This document shows, piece after piece, positions 8,276 to 16,970 of a DNA stretch of 64,000 nucleotides (position 1 is its first letter; each line of letters starts with the position of its first letter). Under the pieces are notes generated by a model that made no database searches, was not told the origin of the DNA, and saw only the letters and a list, made by a program, of their open reading frames with translations. The DNA is from Ferdinandcohnia sp036962685 (GTDB lineage Bacteria > Bacillota > Bacilli > Bacillales > Bacillaceae_L). Both the position numbers and the translations under genes were made by a program. Location of the stretch: the NCBI RefSeq assembly GCF_036962685.1, contig NZ_JBALOP010000017.1, positions 1 to 64,000 on the forward strand, read 5' to 3'.

Positions 8276-9346
8276 TTAAACAATATCTAAGTTCCGCAGC
8301 ATATCCATGAAATGTTCCCCAAATAGAATTGGATTAAATGAATTCTGGATTAGATTGTTTGCATTCTTAATAATTTTTTCTCTCAGATCAAGATTATAAA
8401 TAAGTTCTTTCGCTTCCTCTAGAAATTCTAAAATGTTGCCTTGATGATAAAGTTTCCCTGTCACATTGTGTATCACAAAGCTCTCAACTCCACCTGATCT
8501 TGTAGTTAAAACTGGGCATTGACAGCTCATAGCCTCGATCACTGAATATCCGAACCCCTCAAGTTGAGATGTAGAACAAACAAAACCGCCTGATTTAGCA
8601 ATCATTGAATAGTTCTTGGCCATATTTTTTCTCTTGATGTTTTCATAGGCTATAAGATCTTCAGTCAAGTTAAACTTTTTGACCCATGCGGAAAATTTTA
8701 TTTGTTCCTTTTTTGATACAACGGTTGGATCATGAAAAAACCAAAGTTGAATATTAGGGAATATTTTACGAAGAGAAGCTCCAAAATTTAAAAATTCAAT
8801 CCAATTTTTATTTTGATCTAATCGTCCAACCCATCCAACGATTATTTTTTTGGGTAAGGGAACGTCTACATAAGTAAAGAGATTTGTATCGATACAGTTA
8901 TGGAAGCTAAATTTATTTGTTTGAGGAAAATGTATTTTCATTAGTTCGTTCAAATAAGAGGTATTTGGATAGAGGATGGCATTCGCATATTGCGTTACAT
9001 ATGACTCTGCTTTTTCTAACCATCTAACTGTTGTTTGATAATTTCCCAAACCCTGAATTTCGTATATGACTTTACCAGAATAGCCGAGTCTATTGAGCCT
9101 TTCCAAAAACAAGTAGTCAGTACATACAATAATTGCGGAATATTTGTGTTCCTTCATTAATTTTTCAATTTCTTCATCAGTTCTCATAATAAAGTTTTTG
9201 GAATCACAATGGAAATCAGGATTCATATCTTTCCTAAAATATAAAAAATGACATTCAAACCCTATCCTGCTTAATGCTAAATCCCTCTCATAATTAAGTG
9301 TTACCATCCCACCACTAGCAGCTGAAAAGACAAATAATAATTTCAT
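8276..9346 (-). CDS. GT4-type glycosyltransferase
   Basis: 356 residues with a GT-B fold. The N-terminal domain has a Gly-rich start (FVFSAASGGMVTLNYER). The C-terminal donor-binding domain has VGWVGRLDQNKNW, then the E(x7)E-like ECMSCQ-type region seen here as SQLEGFGYSVIEAMSCQCPV and TRSGGVESF. It would transfer an activated sugar to a surface glycan in the cytoplasm. Divergent from the dehydrogenase operon at 9536; a CATAACATA box lies 32 bases upstream. Confidence 0.85.
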   Translation of the reverse strand: MKLLFVFSAASGGMVTLNYERDLALSRIGFECHFLYFRKDMNPDFHCDSKNFIMRTDEEIEKLMKEHKYSAIIVCTDYLFLERLNRLGYSGKVIYEIQGLGNYQTTVRWLEKAESYVTQYANAILYPNTSYLNELMKIHFPQTNKFSFHNCIDTNLFTYVDVPLPKKIIVGWVGRLDQNKNWIEFLNFGASLRKIFPNIQLWFFHDPTVVSKKEQIKFSAWVKKFNLTEDLIAYENIKRKNMAKNYSMIAKSGGFVCSTSQLEGFGYSVIEAMSCQCPVLTTRSGGVESFVIHNVTGKLYHQGNILEFLEEAKELIYNLDLREKIIKNANNLIQNSFNPILFGEHFMDMLRNLDIV

Positions 9347-9377
9347 CTAATCCCTCATTTAAAAGTTCAGGCTTTTT

Positions 9378-9386
9378 TATGTTATG
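9378..9386 (-). promoter_or_regulatory. possible mother-cell sigma -10 box
   Basis: CATAACATA on the minus strand fits CATAnnnTA (sigma-E/K). It is suitably placed before the glycosyltransferase at 9346; the -35 is uncertain. Confidence 0.3.
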
Positions 9387-9473
9387 ACATGAATCCTTAA
9401 ATTGTTTGGACAATTTTAAGCTACTATGTATTAATTTTTATTAAATTTGTGCCTTTACAGTACAAGTATCTAT

Positions 9474-9501
9474 ACGACTTCTTTGAAGTGTTCATAAGAT
9501 A
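9474..9501 (+). promoter_or_regulatory. possible sigma-K-type promoter of the dehydrogenase operon
   Basis: ACG at 9474 and CATAAGATA at 9493-9501, 17 bases apart, fit the loose sigma-K pattern (AC, then CATAnnnTA). It lies 35 bases before the TTG start. Confidence 0.35.
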
Positions 9502-9535
9502 ATCGCATGACTACCAAATAAAGGAGTGGTATAAA

Positions 9536-10846
9536 TTGGTAAATCAAGATAATTGTGATGCGGAAGAAGGTGCAAAAGCAACTTTAGGTATAGTAGGACT
9601 TGGATTTGTGGGTTTACCTCTGTCACTACTCTTTGTCGATAATGGCTTTAAAGTTATTGGAATAGATAGTGATGAAACAAAAATTGAAAAATTAAATAAT
9701 GGAGTGAGCTATCTACCTGACATAACGAATCAAGAACTTCAAGAAGTAATAACTGCAGGTAAATTAATAGGAACTGGTGATTACAACATCGTAGAATCAC
9801 TTGATGTAATTATTGTTTGTGTTCCTACACCAATAACTAGCTATAAAACTCCTAATTTAAGCTATCTTAAAACTGTCGGAGAAGAATTAGCGCCAAGGAT
9901 AAGGAAAGGGCAGCTTATAATATTAGAAAGTTCAACCTTTCCAGGCACCACGAAAGAGGTATTTCAGCCGATTCTTGAGAAAAACGGGCTAAAGGCTGGT
10001 GAGGATTTTTTTCTTGCTTATTCACCAGAACGAATTGATCCTGGAAACGACAAGTATAAAGTCAGTGAAATTCCAAAAATTGTGAGTGGAGTAAGCGCTA
10101 ATTGTCTTCAAAAAATTTGCAATCTATATAAAAATGTTTTCCAAAAGATTGTCCCTGTTTCTTCTACTCAAATAGCTGAATTTACAAAACTTCTTGAAAA
10201 TGCTTATAGATTTATCAATATTTCATTTATAAATGAACTTGCTATTTTATGCGATACTATGGAAATCGACTTATGGGAAGCAATTGATGCTGCCAGCACT
10301 AAACCATATGGATTCGCACCTTTCTACCCTGGTCCGGGAATAGGTGGACATTGCATACCAGTAGACCCTTTATATCTTGCTTGGAAATTCAATCAGTGCG
10401 GTTTTGATAATAAAATGATTCGATTATCAGATGAAATTAACGACCAAATGATTGGCTACATTATCCAACAAATCCAAAAGTTACTGGTTGATAAAAGTAG
10501 AAAAAGAGTTTTGATTTATGGGGTTGCTTATAAAAAAGATATAAATGATATTAGGGAATCTCCCGCAATTAAAATTATTCCTTTACTGCAACAATTAGGA
10601 CTTGAAGTTTCTTATCATGATCCTTATGTTCCTGAAATGAACATACAAGAGTGCAAATTTACAAGTACTCCCCTAACTAATAATACGTTACAGCAAAGTG
10701 ATTGTGTAGTAATTTTAACGGACCACACTAATCTGCCGATTCATAAAATACTTGAATATGCAAGCCTTGTTTACGACGTAAGAAATGTAACAAGTGGATT
10801 AAAGGGTAAAGCAGAAATTATACGATTCGGAGGAGGAGAAGGATGA
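9536..10846 (+). CDS. UDP-sugar 6-dehydrogenase (WbpA/TuaD family)
   Basis: 436 residues from a TTG behind AAAGGAGTGG. The Rossmann motif GIVGLGFVGLPL (about residues 18-29) binds NAD; ESSTFPGT and the catalytic Cys in GPGIGGHCIPVDP are intact. It oxidises the 6-hydroxyl of a UDP-hexose or UDP-HexNAc to the uronate in two NAD steps. The TPITSYKTPNLSYL region looks closer to UDP-GlcNAc/GalNAc dehydrogenases than to UDP-Glc ones, but substrate cannot be fixed by eye. First gene of a tight three-gene operon (ATGA overlap with the next). Confidence 0.9.
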   Translation: MVNQDNCDAEEGAKATLGIVGLGFVGLPLSLLFVDNGFKVIGIDSDETKIEKLNNGVSYLPDITNQELQEVITAGKLIGTGDYNIVESLDVIIVCVPTPITSYKTPNLSYLKTVGEELAPRIRKGQLIILESSTFPGTTKEVFQPILEKNGLKAGEDFFLAYSPERIDPGNDKYKVSEIPKIVSGVSANCLQKICNLYKNVFQKIVPVSSTQIAEFTKLLENAYRFINISFINELAILCDTMEIDLWEAIDAASTKPYGFAPFYPGPGIGGHCIPVDPLYLAWKFNQCGFDNKMIRLSDEINDQMIGYIIQQIQKLLVDKSRKRVLIYGVAYKKDINDIRESPAIKIIPLLQQLGLEVSYHDPYVPEMNIQECKFTSTPLTNNTLQQSDCVVILTDHTNLPIHKILEYASLVYDVRNVTSGLKGKAEIIRFGGGEG

Positions 10847-11823
10847 AAGTTTTAGTAACAGGGGGTGCAGGCTATATAGGCTCGCATCTTGTTGAAAGAC
10901 TGCTAGAGAATAGACATGATGTCATCTGTTTAGATGATTTATCGACAGGAAAGGAATCCTTTCTTTCTAACGTTATGAAGCATCCAAAATTTAAATTTGT
11001 GAATGGTTCGGGTTTGGATCGTAGTTTGTTAAAAGAGCTTATAGAAAAATGTGATATAGTTTTCCATTTAGCTGCAGTATTAGGAGTTAAGAATACTGTT
11101 GAGAATCCTTTGAAGGTAATTGAAGGTAATATTGATGTCACACGAAATATATTGGAATTAGCCCTGCCAAGGAAGGTCAAAGTGATATTCTCATCAACAT
11201 CTGAAGTGTATGGAAAGAATGAATCGCTTCCTTTCAGCGAAGAATCAAACAGGGTTCTTGGACCAACAACTACACATCGTTGGTGTTATGCAACCGCAAA
11301 GGCATTAGATGAACATATGTGCTTTGCCTATGCAGAAAAAGGGTTACCTGTAACTGTACTACGCTATTTTAATTCTTATGGACCACGTGCAACCTCTACA
11401 CAATATGGAGGAGTTGTTCCAAAATTTATAAGGGCTGCTTTGAAAGGGGAGCCGATTACAGTTTATGGAGATGGAAAACAAACGAGATGCTTTACATTTA
11501 TTGATGATACTGTAAAAGGAACTTTGCTAAGCATGGATGCCAAATTTAACAATGAAGTATTTAATATTGGCTCCAATCAGTTAATTTCTATTAACGATTT
11601 GGCCAAAAAAATAAAAGAGTTAACCCAATCCAGCTCCCCAATTGTCCATGTTCCTTATGATCTAGCTTATGGAACAGGTTATGAGGATACTCTCAATCGA
11701 ACACCTGATTTAACCAAGGTCAAAAAACTATTAAAATATGAACCTACTGTTTTATTAGATGAGGGATTAAAAACAACGATTGAATGGTTCAAAAGGGAAT
11801 TGCAAATAGGAGAAATGAGTTAA
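10843..11823 (+). CDS. NAD-dependent sugar-nucleotide epimerase/decarboxylase (extended SDR)
   Basis: 326 residues. Start overlaps the dehydrogenase stop. Cofactor motif GGAGYIGSH, SST in IFSSTSEVYG, catalytic YATAK within RWCYATAKALDEH, then NSYGPRA and FTFIDD. The RWxYxxxK context is shared with UDP-glucuronate decarboxylases (UDP-xylose synthase, ArnA C-terminal domain), which would suit the product of the dehydrogenase. A 4-epimerase is the alternative. Confidence 0.8.
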   Translation: MKVLVTGGAGYIGSHLVERLLENRHDVICLDDLSTGKESFLSNVMKHPKFKFVNGSGLDRSLLKELIEKCDIVFHLAAVLGVKNTVENPLKVIEGNIDVTRNILELALPRKVKVIFSSTSEVYGKNESLPFSEESNRVLGPTTTHRWCYATAKALDEHMCFAYAEKGLPVTVLRYFNSYGPRATSTQYGGVVPKFIRAALKGEPITVYGDGKQTRCFTFIDDTVKGTLLSMDAKFNNEVFNIGSNQLISINDLAKKIKELTQSSSPIVHVPYDLAYGTGYEDTLNRTPDLTKVKKLLKYEPTVLLDEGLKTTIEWFKRELQIGEMS

Positions 11824-11824
11824 T

Positions 11825-12739
11825 ATGAAAGTACTTGTAACAGGCGGAGCAGGCTTCATAGGATCACATATTGTTGATCAATTAGTAGAGCAAGGCTATG
11901 ATGTCATTGTTGTGGATAATTTAAGTACCGGTGATTTGACTAATTTAACTCCAAACGTCAAATTTTACGAGGCTGACATTCGTACAAGTAAACTAGATGA
12001 CATATTCAAGCAAGAAAAACCGGCTTACGTAATACATCAAGCTGCACAAGTGGATGTTAGTAAATCGGTACTTAACCCTTCAGAAGACGCTGAAAATAAT
12101 GTACTGGGCACCGTTCGATTGTTATCATGCTGCATTAAACATAATGTACAAAAGATAATTTATGCATCGTCATGTGCCGTGTATGGAGAAACAGATGATT
12201 GCAGTATAACCGAGTCATTCCCCATCAAACCACTATCATTTTATGGCCTCTCCAAATATATCCCAGAAGTATATATAAAACTTTTTCACGATCTGCACGG
12301 TCTTCCGTATACGATTTTAAGATATGCAAATGTTTATGGACCGAGACAATCACCAAAAGGTGAAGGAGGAGTAATATCAATCTTCTTCAAAAAACTAATT
12401 TCGGGAGAATTTCCATCAATCTACGGAAACGGAGAGCAGACAAGGGATTTTGTGTTTGTAAAAGATGTTGCAAGAGCTAATGTCCTCTCACTGCACAAAG
12501 GTTCAAACGAAGTTTTGAATATCGGCAGTAATGAAAAAATCAGTATTAATCAACTTTACCAGATTATTACTTCAATCACATCAAATTCTTATCCCCCTAT
12601 TTATTGTGCTTCGCGAAAAGGAGATATTCTATACAGCAGATTGGATAACACTAAAGCAAGGCAAGTTTTATGCTGGAAACCCTCAAATCATTTATTTGAC
12701 GGGTTAAAAGAATGTTATCATTTTTATTTAGCTAATTAA
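11825..12739 (+). CDS. NAD-dependent UDP-glucose 4-epimerase-like SDR
   Basis: 304 residues. GGAGFIGSH cofactor loop, ASSCAVYG (usually ASSAAVYG) and catalytic YGLSK, then NVYGPRQ and FVFVKD. It starts one base after the previous stop. Closest in pattern to GalE-type 4-epimerases acting on UDP-sugars or UDP-uronates. With the two genes before it, it would make a modified sugar donor for the flanking glycosyltransferases. Confidence 0.82.
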   Translation: MKVLVTGGAGFIGSHIVDQLVEQGYDVIVVDNLSTGDLTNLTPNVKFYEADIRTSKLDDIFKQEKPAYVIHQAAQVDVSKSVLNPSEDAENNVLGTVRLLSCCIKHNVQKIIYASSCAVYGETDDCSITESFPIKPLSFYGLSKYIPEVYIKLFHDLHGLPYTILRYANVYGPRQSPKGEGGVISIFFKKLISGEFPSIYGNGEQTRDFVFVKDVARANVLSLHKGSNEVLNIGSNEKISINQLYQIITSITSNSYPPIYCASRKGDILYSRLDNTKARQVLCWKPSNHLFDGLKECYHFYLAN

Positions 12740-12759
12740 AAATCGACAAAAAAGTTTAG

Positions 12760-12785
12760 GCTGTTGATAAGATCAACAGCTTTTT
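12760..12785 (+). terminator. intrinsic terminator of the sugar-nucleotide operon
   Basis: GCTGTTGA (12760-12767) and TCAACAGC (12773-12780), then TTTTT; sits between convergent operons. Confidence 0.85.
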
Positions 12786-12848
12786 AAATATCTATTACCA
12801 GGATCAAATCAATGGCTTTACTTTTCCTTAAGATACAATCTTATAAAG

Positions 12849-13631
12849 CTATTTTTCCCATTCTAGATCCCTTCCTAAAAACCGGTAAAGTCTCTCGTTA
12901 TACGGTTTAAAATAAGAAATCAATTCCTGTCTTGTAGTATCATTTAGTTTTGGATATTTATCTCTAAATTTATTAATAAATATGAATTTGTTCGGTTCCC
13001 AGACCGGTACATTTAAAAAAGCAAGAACCTCTTTATAGATTTTGTAAGGATCATGATAAAAATCTTCACTTTTGATAATCATAATCTGTTCTTTAGGAAA
13101 AACATTCATCCACTTTTCTATTTTATTTATATAGATCCCCCTTTCCAAAAACCGATAACTCTCTATATATATCTCTCTATCCAAATTCTCATAATAATTT
13201 TTCGGTAAATTCATCTCTTTTTCAATAAATTCCTCAAAAGTCGGTAAACGGCCGTTAATAAAACAAGAGCCATTTCTTGCTCCCATTTGATATTGAGAAT
13301 AAGCTCGATCGACTGGGTTTCGCAAAAGTATAATTAACTTTACTTTCGGCATACAATGGTACACTCTTTGAGGAGCTAAGGGATCATCAATATAGTTTGG
13401 GGTTGCTTCTCCAGTTATTGTATTAGAAGTTCTTAAGACTAATGAAGGAAATTGATCCCGATACCAATCTAACCCCTTTTCATAATGGTTATTGAAGAAA
13501 TACAATTCTTTTTGTTCAGCTGTAGCGATATTGGGGTGGCTGACTAAGTTAACATATAATGCACTTGTTCCGCACTTTTGCTGACCGATAATTAAAAAAT
13601 CTGGCATTTTTAAATTTTTGCCGCTATTCAT
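12849..13631 (-). CDS. PAPS-dependent sulfotransferase
   Basis: 260 residues. The 5'-phosphosulfate loop is FLIIGQQKCGTSALYVNL (residues 12-29) and the 3'-phosphate site is LLRNPVDRAYSQY; a catalytic-acid candidate precedes in TGEATPNYI. These are the marks of the heparan/NodH-type sulfotransferase fold. It would move sulfate from PAPS to a sugar hydroxyl. Last gene of a four-gene operon with two glycosyltransferases and overlapping the 13624 gene by eight bases, so its acceptor is probably the glycan they build. Carbohydrate sulfotransferases are uncommon in Bacillaceae. Confidence 0.88.
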   Translation of the reverse strand: MNSGKNLKMPDFLIIGQQKCGTSALYVNLVSHPNIATAEQKELYFFNNHYEKGLDWYRDQFPSLVLRTSNTITGEATPNYIDDPLAPQRVYHCMPKVKLIILLRNPVDRAYSQYQMGARNGSCFINGRLPTFEEFIEKEMNLPKNYYENLDREIYIESYRFLERGIYINKIEKWMNVFPKEQIMIIKSEDFYHDPYKIYKEVLAFLNVPVWEPNKFIFINKFRDKYPKLNDTTRQELISYFKPYNERLYRFLGRDLEWEK

Positions 13632-15078
13632 TTAATTTTTCTCCTTTCATTGTTATCTCGACAATCGTTTTCAACATCTGCAAGTCCGGCAGACAATAAG
13701 TATCAGGAATGTGCTCCATGATTTTCAAACATATTGTTTCTTCAAAAGAACCCAATGTATCAAACAGAAAAATATCTTTTAAATTCTCAATTGGTTGTTT
13801 GCTTTTTATTGAAATCCCATACTTTTCCAATAATAGGTGGTCTACCATTACATTTGGCTTTAATGGCTCTTCAATTAGCAGTTCATCATAAACATTCTTT
13901 AACCGATCATATAAAAGTTCAGGATCCCATTGTTTTAAAGCCATTTGTTGCGTGTTAGCTTCTAATGTTTTACGAATTTTATCATTTTGTATCAAAGTCA
14001 ACAATTGTTCTGATAATTGTTTAGAATTATTTTTCTGGAAAAGAAACCCATTATAACCTGAATCAATCATCTCTGGTATACCTCCAGTTTCCGAAGCGCA
14101 AATGGCTTTCCCTGCTATTTGTGCTTCTATGATGGAAAAAGGCATATTATCTTGCAAAGTTGGCAGGACGACGATGTCCATTTTTTGAAGAAGGGAGGGA
14201 ACGTCATTGCGTGAACCTAAAAATTTAATGAAGTTCTTCAATCCCTTCTTTTCCGAATATTCCTGAAAATACTCTTTATCCGGACCATCTCCGACGATCC
14301 AGCATTCAAAATCTTCTCTCCGCTTTTTTAATTTTTTTAGGGCATCAAATAGAATGGGGTGTCCTTTATAAGAAACAAGACGCGAAATACAGCCAATGAT
14401 TATTTTATTTTTTGTGGTAGGAACAGGCGGATAAGGTTCTGCCTCTAATTTTTCTAAAAAGCTAGGAATATTCCTTGCACAGTAGGGGATGACATAGATG
14501 TCTGATGGAATGTCAAAGTTGTTTTGGATTTCACTTTTCATCCATTCGGTCGGTACGATTATTTTATCTGCGGAAAGTAATCCATTTAACTCTTCTGCCA
14601 TTTGGTAATGCCATCTATCGGTATCATCACTTTTTATTATTCCTAAATTCACCAATTCTTTCGTCATTTGCCCGTGAATAGTACAAATAATTGGTATATG
14701 TTTAGGTTTTATTCTCCTAAAAATCCTAGTTGATATCACATCTTGTGTGAGTATAACGTCATATTTTGATAAATCAAATAAAGCGGCAGTTAATTCAAAG
14801 GTGTACCTGCTCAATTCTTTTTGAATAATCCAAGAATCTAGATGAGGAAAATGGTTTTTGTAGTACTCTCTTATACGTAGTGGGTGTATCGGATTAATGA
14901 TTGACTTTGAAATTGATTGACCGGAATTAATTATATATAATTCCTTTAAGTTTGGTGATTGTCCGAGAACATCAACCGTATGTCCGTTTCGTTCAAGCTC
15001 TTGTTTTACTGCTTCTATATGTGTTCCAACACCCCCAGCTTGGGGGAGTAAGAAATAGGTTGCAATTAAAAATTTCAC
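13624..15078 (-). CDS. GT4 glycosyltransferase with C-terminal extension
   Basis: 484 residues from a GTG behind AAGGAGAC. GT-B fold: LPQAGGVGTHI acceptor loop, IGCISRLVSYKGH, IVGDGPDKEYF, then PFSIIEAQIAGKAICASETGGIPE, the donor-site E(x7)E region. About 90 extra residues at the C-terminus (after about 395) are helical and unrecognised; they are absent from its paralogue at 15383. Middle gene of the sulfotransferase operon. Confidence 0.87.
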   Translation of the reverse strand: MKFLIATYFLLPQAGGVGTHIEAVKQELERNGHTVDVLGQSPNLKELYIINSGQSISKSIINPIHPLRIREYYKNHFPHLDSWIIQKELSRYTFELTAALFDLSKYDVILTQDVISTRIFRRIKPKHIPIICTIHGQMTKELVNLGIIKSDDTDRWHYQMAEELNGLLSADKIIVPTEWMKSEIQNNFDIPSDIYVIPYCARNIPSFLEKLEAEPYPPVPTTKNKIIIGCISRLVSYKGHPILFDALKKLKKRREDFECWIVGDGPDKEYFQEYSEKKGLKNFIKFLGSRNDVPSLLQKMDIVVLPTLQDNMPFSIIEAQIAGKAICASETGGIPEMIDSGYNGFLFQKNNSKQLSEQLLTLIQNDKIRKTLEANTQQMALKQWDPELLYDRLKNVYDELLIEEPLKPNVMVDHLLLEKYGISIKSKQPIENLKDIFLFDTLGSFEETICLKIMEHIPDTYCLPDLQMLKTIVEITMKGEKLNE

Positions 15079-15120
15079 AAAATGGGAGTCTCCTTTCCTT
15101 CAATAATTTTATAACGCTGG

Positions 15121-15402
15121 TTAATCTATCTTGTTTTTTAAAATCGATTTTAGTACCTTAAAAATATCGGGATCAGGTATCCTGTAGTGTTCAGGAAAAG
15201 CTTCTCTTATTTTTTTCCATTCATTAGAGTCATCTCCGATCATATGTTTCGTTAAGAATGTATTTTCAAATTTTTGAGATTCACAGTTTGGATAATCAAA
15301 ATTTCCCTTCTGCAATTTTATAAGCTTATTTCTTTGTTTTTGGGTCTTTGAATATTGTTTACTATTGGAATTTATTTTTTTCTTATTCCTCTTTTTCCCC
15401 AT
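15121..15402 (-). CDS. unknown basic protein in glycosyltransferase operon
   Basis: 93 residues from the ATG at 15402, nine bases after GGAGG; upstream ATGs are too close to it. The start is Lys/Asn-rich (MGKKRNKKKINSNSK), followed by a short folded-looking part with FPEHYRIPDPDIFKVL. It overlaps the end of the glycosyltransferase upstream by about 20 bases and precedes the next. Not recognised. Confidence 0.55.
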   Translation of the reverse strand: MGKKRNKKKINSNSKQYSKTQKQRNKLIKLQKGNFDYPNCESQKFENTFLTKHMIGDDSNEWKKIREAFPEHYRIPDPDIFKVLKSILKNKID

Positions 15403-16633
15403 GTTGCCCATCCTCCGTAAATTGTCGGTAAATAGCAAGCGTCCTGTTTATCATCCTATCAATGGGCCAATTATGCATGGCCTGCTCTTTTGCCGCAGCA
15501 GAAAGCCTGTTACTGAGCGTCTTATTTTCTATTACTCTCTTTATATTCTGATACAGAATATCGCTATCTCCCTTTGGACAAATCAATCCCGTCTTATCAT
15601 GGGTGACCATTTCGGGAATTCCCCCTGCATCAGTTGTAACGATGGGTTTTCCAGCGATTTGCGCTTCCATTAGTGCAAATGGATGATTATCCTGTAAACT
15701 TGGCAAAACAATCAAGTCCAAATTTTTTAATAATGCAGGCACATCATTTCTATTTCCTAAAAAGACGATATGTTCTTCAATCCCCAAATTTCTTGCGTAA
15801 TTTTTTAACTCCTTGAGTAAACTGCCATTTCCAATGAACCAACAAATCCAGTCATTTCTTTGATGTTTTAATTTCGCTAAGGCTTCTAGTAAAAATTGAT
15901 GTCCTTTTACTCGATCCAGCCTCGCTGGACAACCGATGATAATATTGGCAGCGGGTGGAGGTTTCTCTGTTTGCACTTCCATTTTTTTTATAAAATCCTT
16001 AATATCTATTCCATACGGAACAACTTTAAATTTCTCTTTAGGAATATTAAATTCATTCTTAAGCAAGTTTTTTAACCACTGTGTTGGCACAATCGTCACA
16101 TTACTTGCATTAGCACCATAATGCTCTGTTGTGGCAAAATAGCGCGATATAAATGTTTGTTTCCATTTTTGCAATTCTGATTCTGTAACAGCTTTTTTAA
16201 CATGACGGATATACTCAAACGTATAGCATCCATGGAGGGTTGAGATTAGAGGAGTCTCTTTAGGTTTTACTCGTGATAGGGCTCTTGCAGAAATAACATC
16301 CTGAGTGTGAATTAAATCGTATTTTTTCAAATCAAAATAGGCTGCTGCTGCTTCAAAACCATATCTTTCAGTTTCATATTTTGCTATAAAATACATATCA
16401 GGATGACTGGATTTAAAAAATGGCTGTATAATTTTTTGCACTGAATTAGTAATTAATGCTTTATTTATGGATCGACCGTCATTTATGATATGATATTTTT
16501 TCTCATTCGGGTGGTGACTTAAAATGTCGACTTCATAATCCATATTAGTGAGAGCTTGATATAGTGCTTGGACGTAACTCCATACCCCTCCTACCATAGG
16601 TAGTGGCCAAAAAGTAGCTAATAAGATTTTCAT
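15383..16633 (-). CDS. GT4 glycosyltransferase
   Basis: 416 residues from ATG 16633, six bases after AAGGGTGG; an upstream GTG at 16642 lacks a site. PMVGGVWSYVQAL acceptor loop, IGCPARLDRVKGH, FLGNRNDVPALL, then HPFALMEAQIAGKPIVTTDAGG. It is a clear paralogue of the 13624 product (shared IIN-GxSI, HTQDVIS, FLGxRNDVP blocks), implying duplication inside the operon. First gene of the four-gene operon. Confidence 0.88.
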   Translation of the reverse strand: MKILLATFWPLPMVGGVWSYVQALYQALTNMDYEVDILSHHPNEKKYHIINDGRSINKALITNSVQKIIQPFFKSSHPDMYFIAKYETERYGFEAAAAYFDLKKYDLIHTQDVISARALSRVKPKETPLISTLHGCYTFEYIRHVKKAVTESELQKWKQTFISRYFATTEHYGANASNVTIVPTQWLKNLLKNEFNIPKEKFKVVPYGIDIKDFIKKMEVQTEKPPPAANIIIGCPARLDRVKGHQFLLEALAKLKHQRNDWICWFIGNGSLLKELKNYARNLGIEEHIVFLGNRNDVPALLKNLDLIVLPSLQDNHPFALMEAQIAGKPIVTTDAGGIPEMVTHDKTGLICPKGDSDILYQNIKRVIENKTLSNRLSAAAKEQAMHNWPIDRMINRTLAIYRQFTEDGQHGEKEE

Positions 16634-16653
16634 TTTATCCACCCTTATAAGAT

Positions 16654-16680
16654 TACTTTATGCTATTTCATAAGATATGC
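16654..16680 (-). promoter_or_regulatory. possible sigma-E/K promoter of the sulfotransferase operon
   Basis: Minus strand: GCATATCTT about 9-17 bases before GCATAAAGTA, an exact gCATAnnnTA box, 21 bases before the ATG. The rest of 16680-16880 is AT-rich without other clear signals. Confidence 0.4.
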
Positions 16681-16881
16681 ACTTTATCCATAAGCTGTTA
16701 AAAATCCAATAGAAAAATGATTTCAAGAAAACTATTTTCATATATAAAAAGTCATTAAATAATATGTAATATTTGTTATTTTTTATTCAAACTAAACGTT
16801 AAAAACCTTTAATTAAAGGGAAAGTAGGTAATCCTGTTCTTCTTAATATAATAATTCCAACATTTTAAAATTGATTCACAA

Positions 16882-16909
16882 TTGACATTTTTCGTGTTAA
16901 ACTTACAAA
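16882..16909 (+). promoter_or_regulatory. probable sigma-A promoter of sstT
   Basis: TTGACA, 16 bp, TACAAA; 62 bases before the start. Confidence 0.4.
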
Positions 16910-16970
16910 CACTAATATTATTTTTATACAACTAAATATTGTGGACAACCATAAACAAGGGGGAAAAAGT

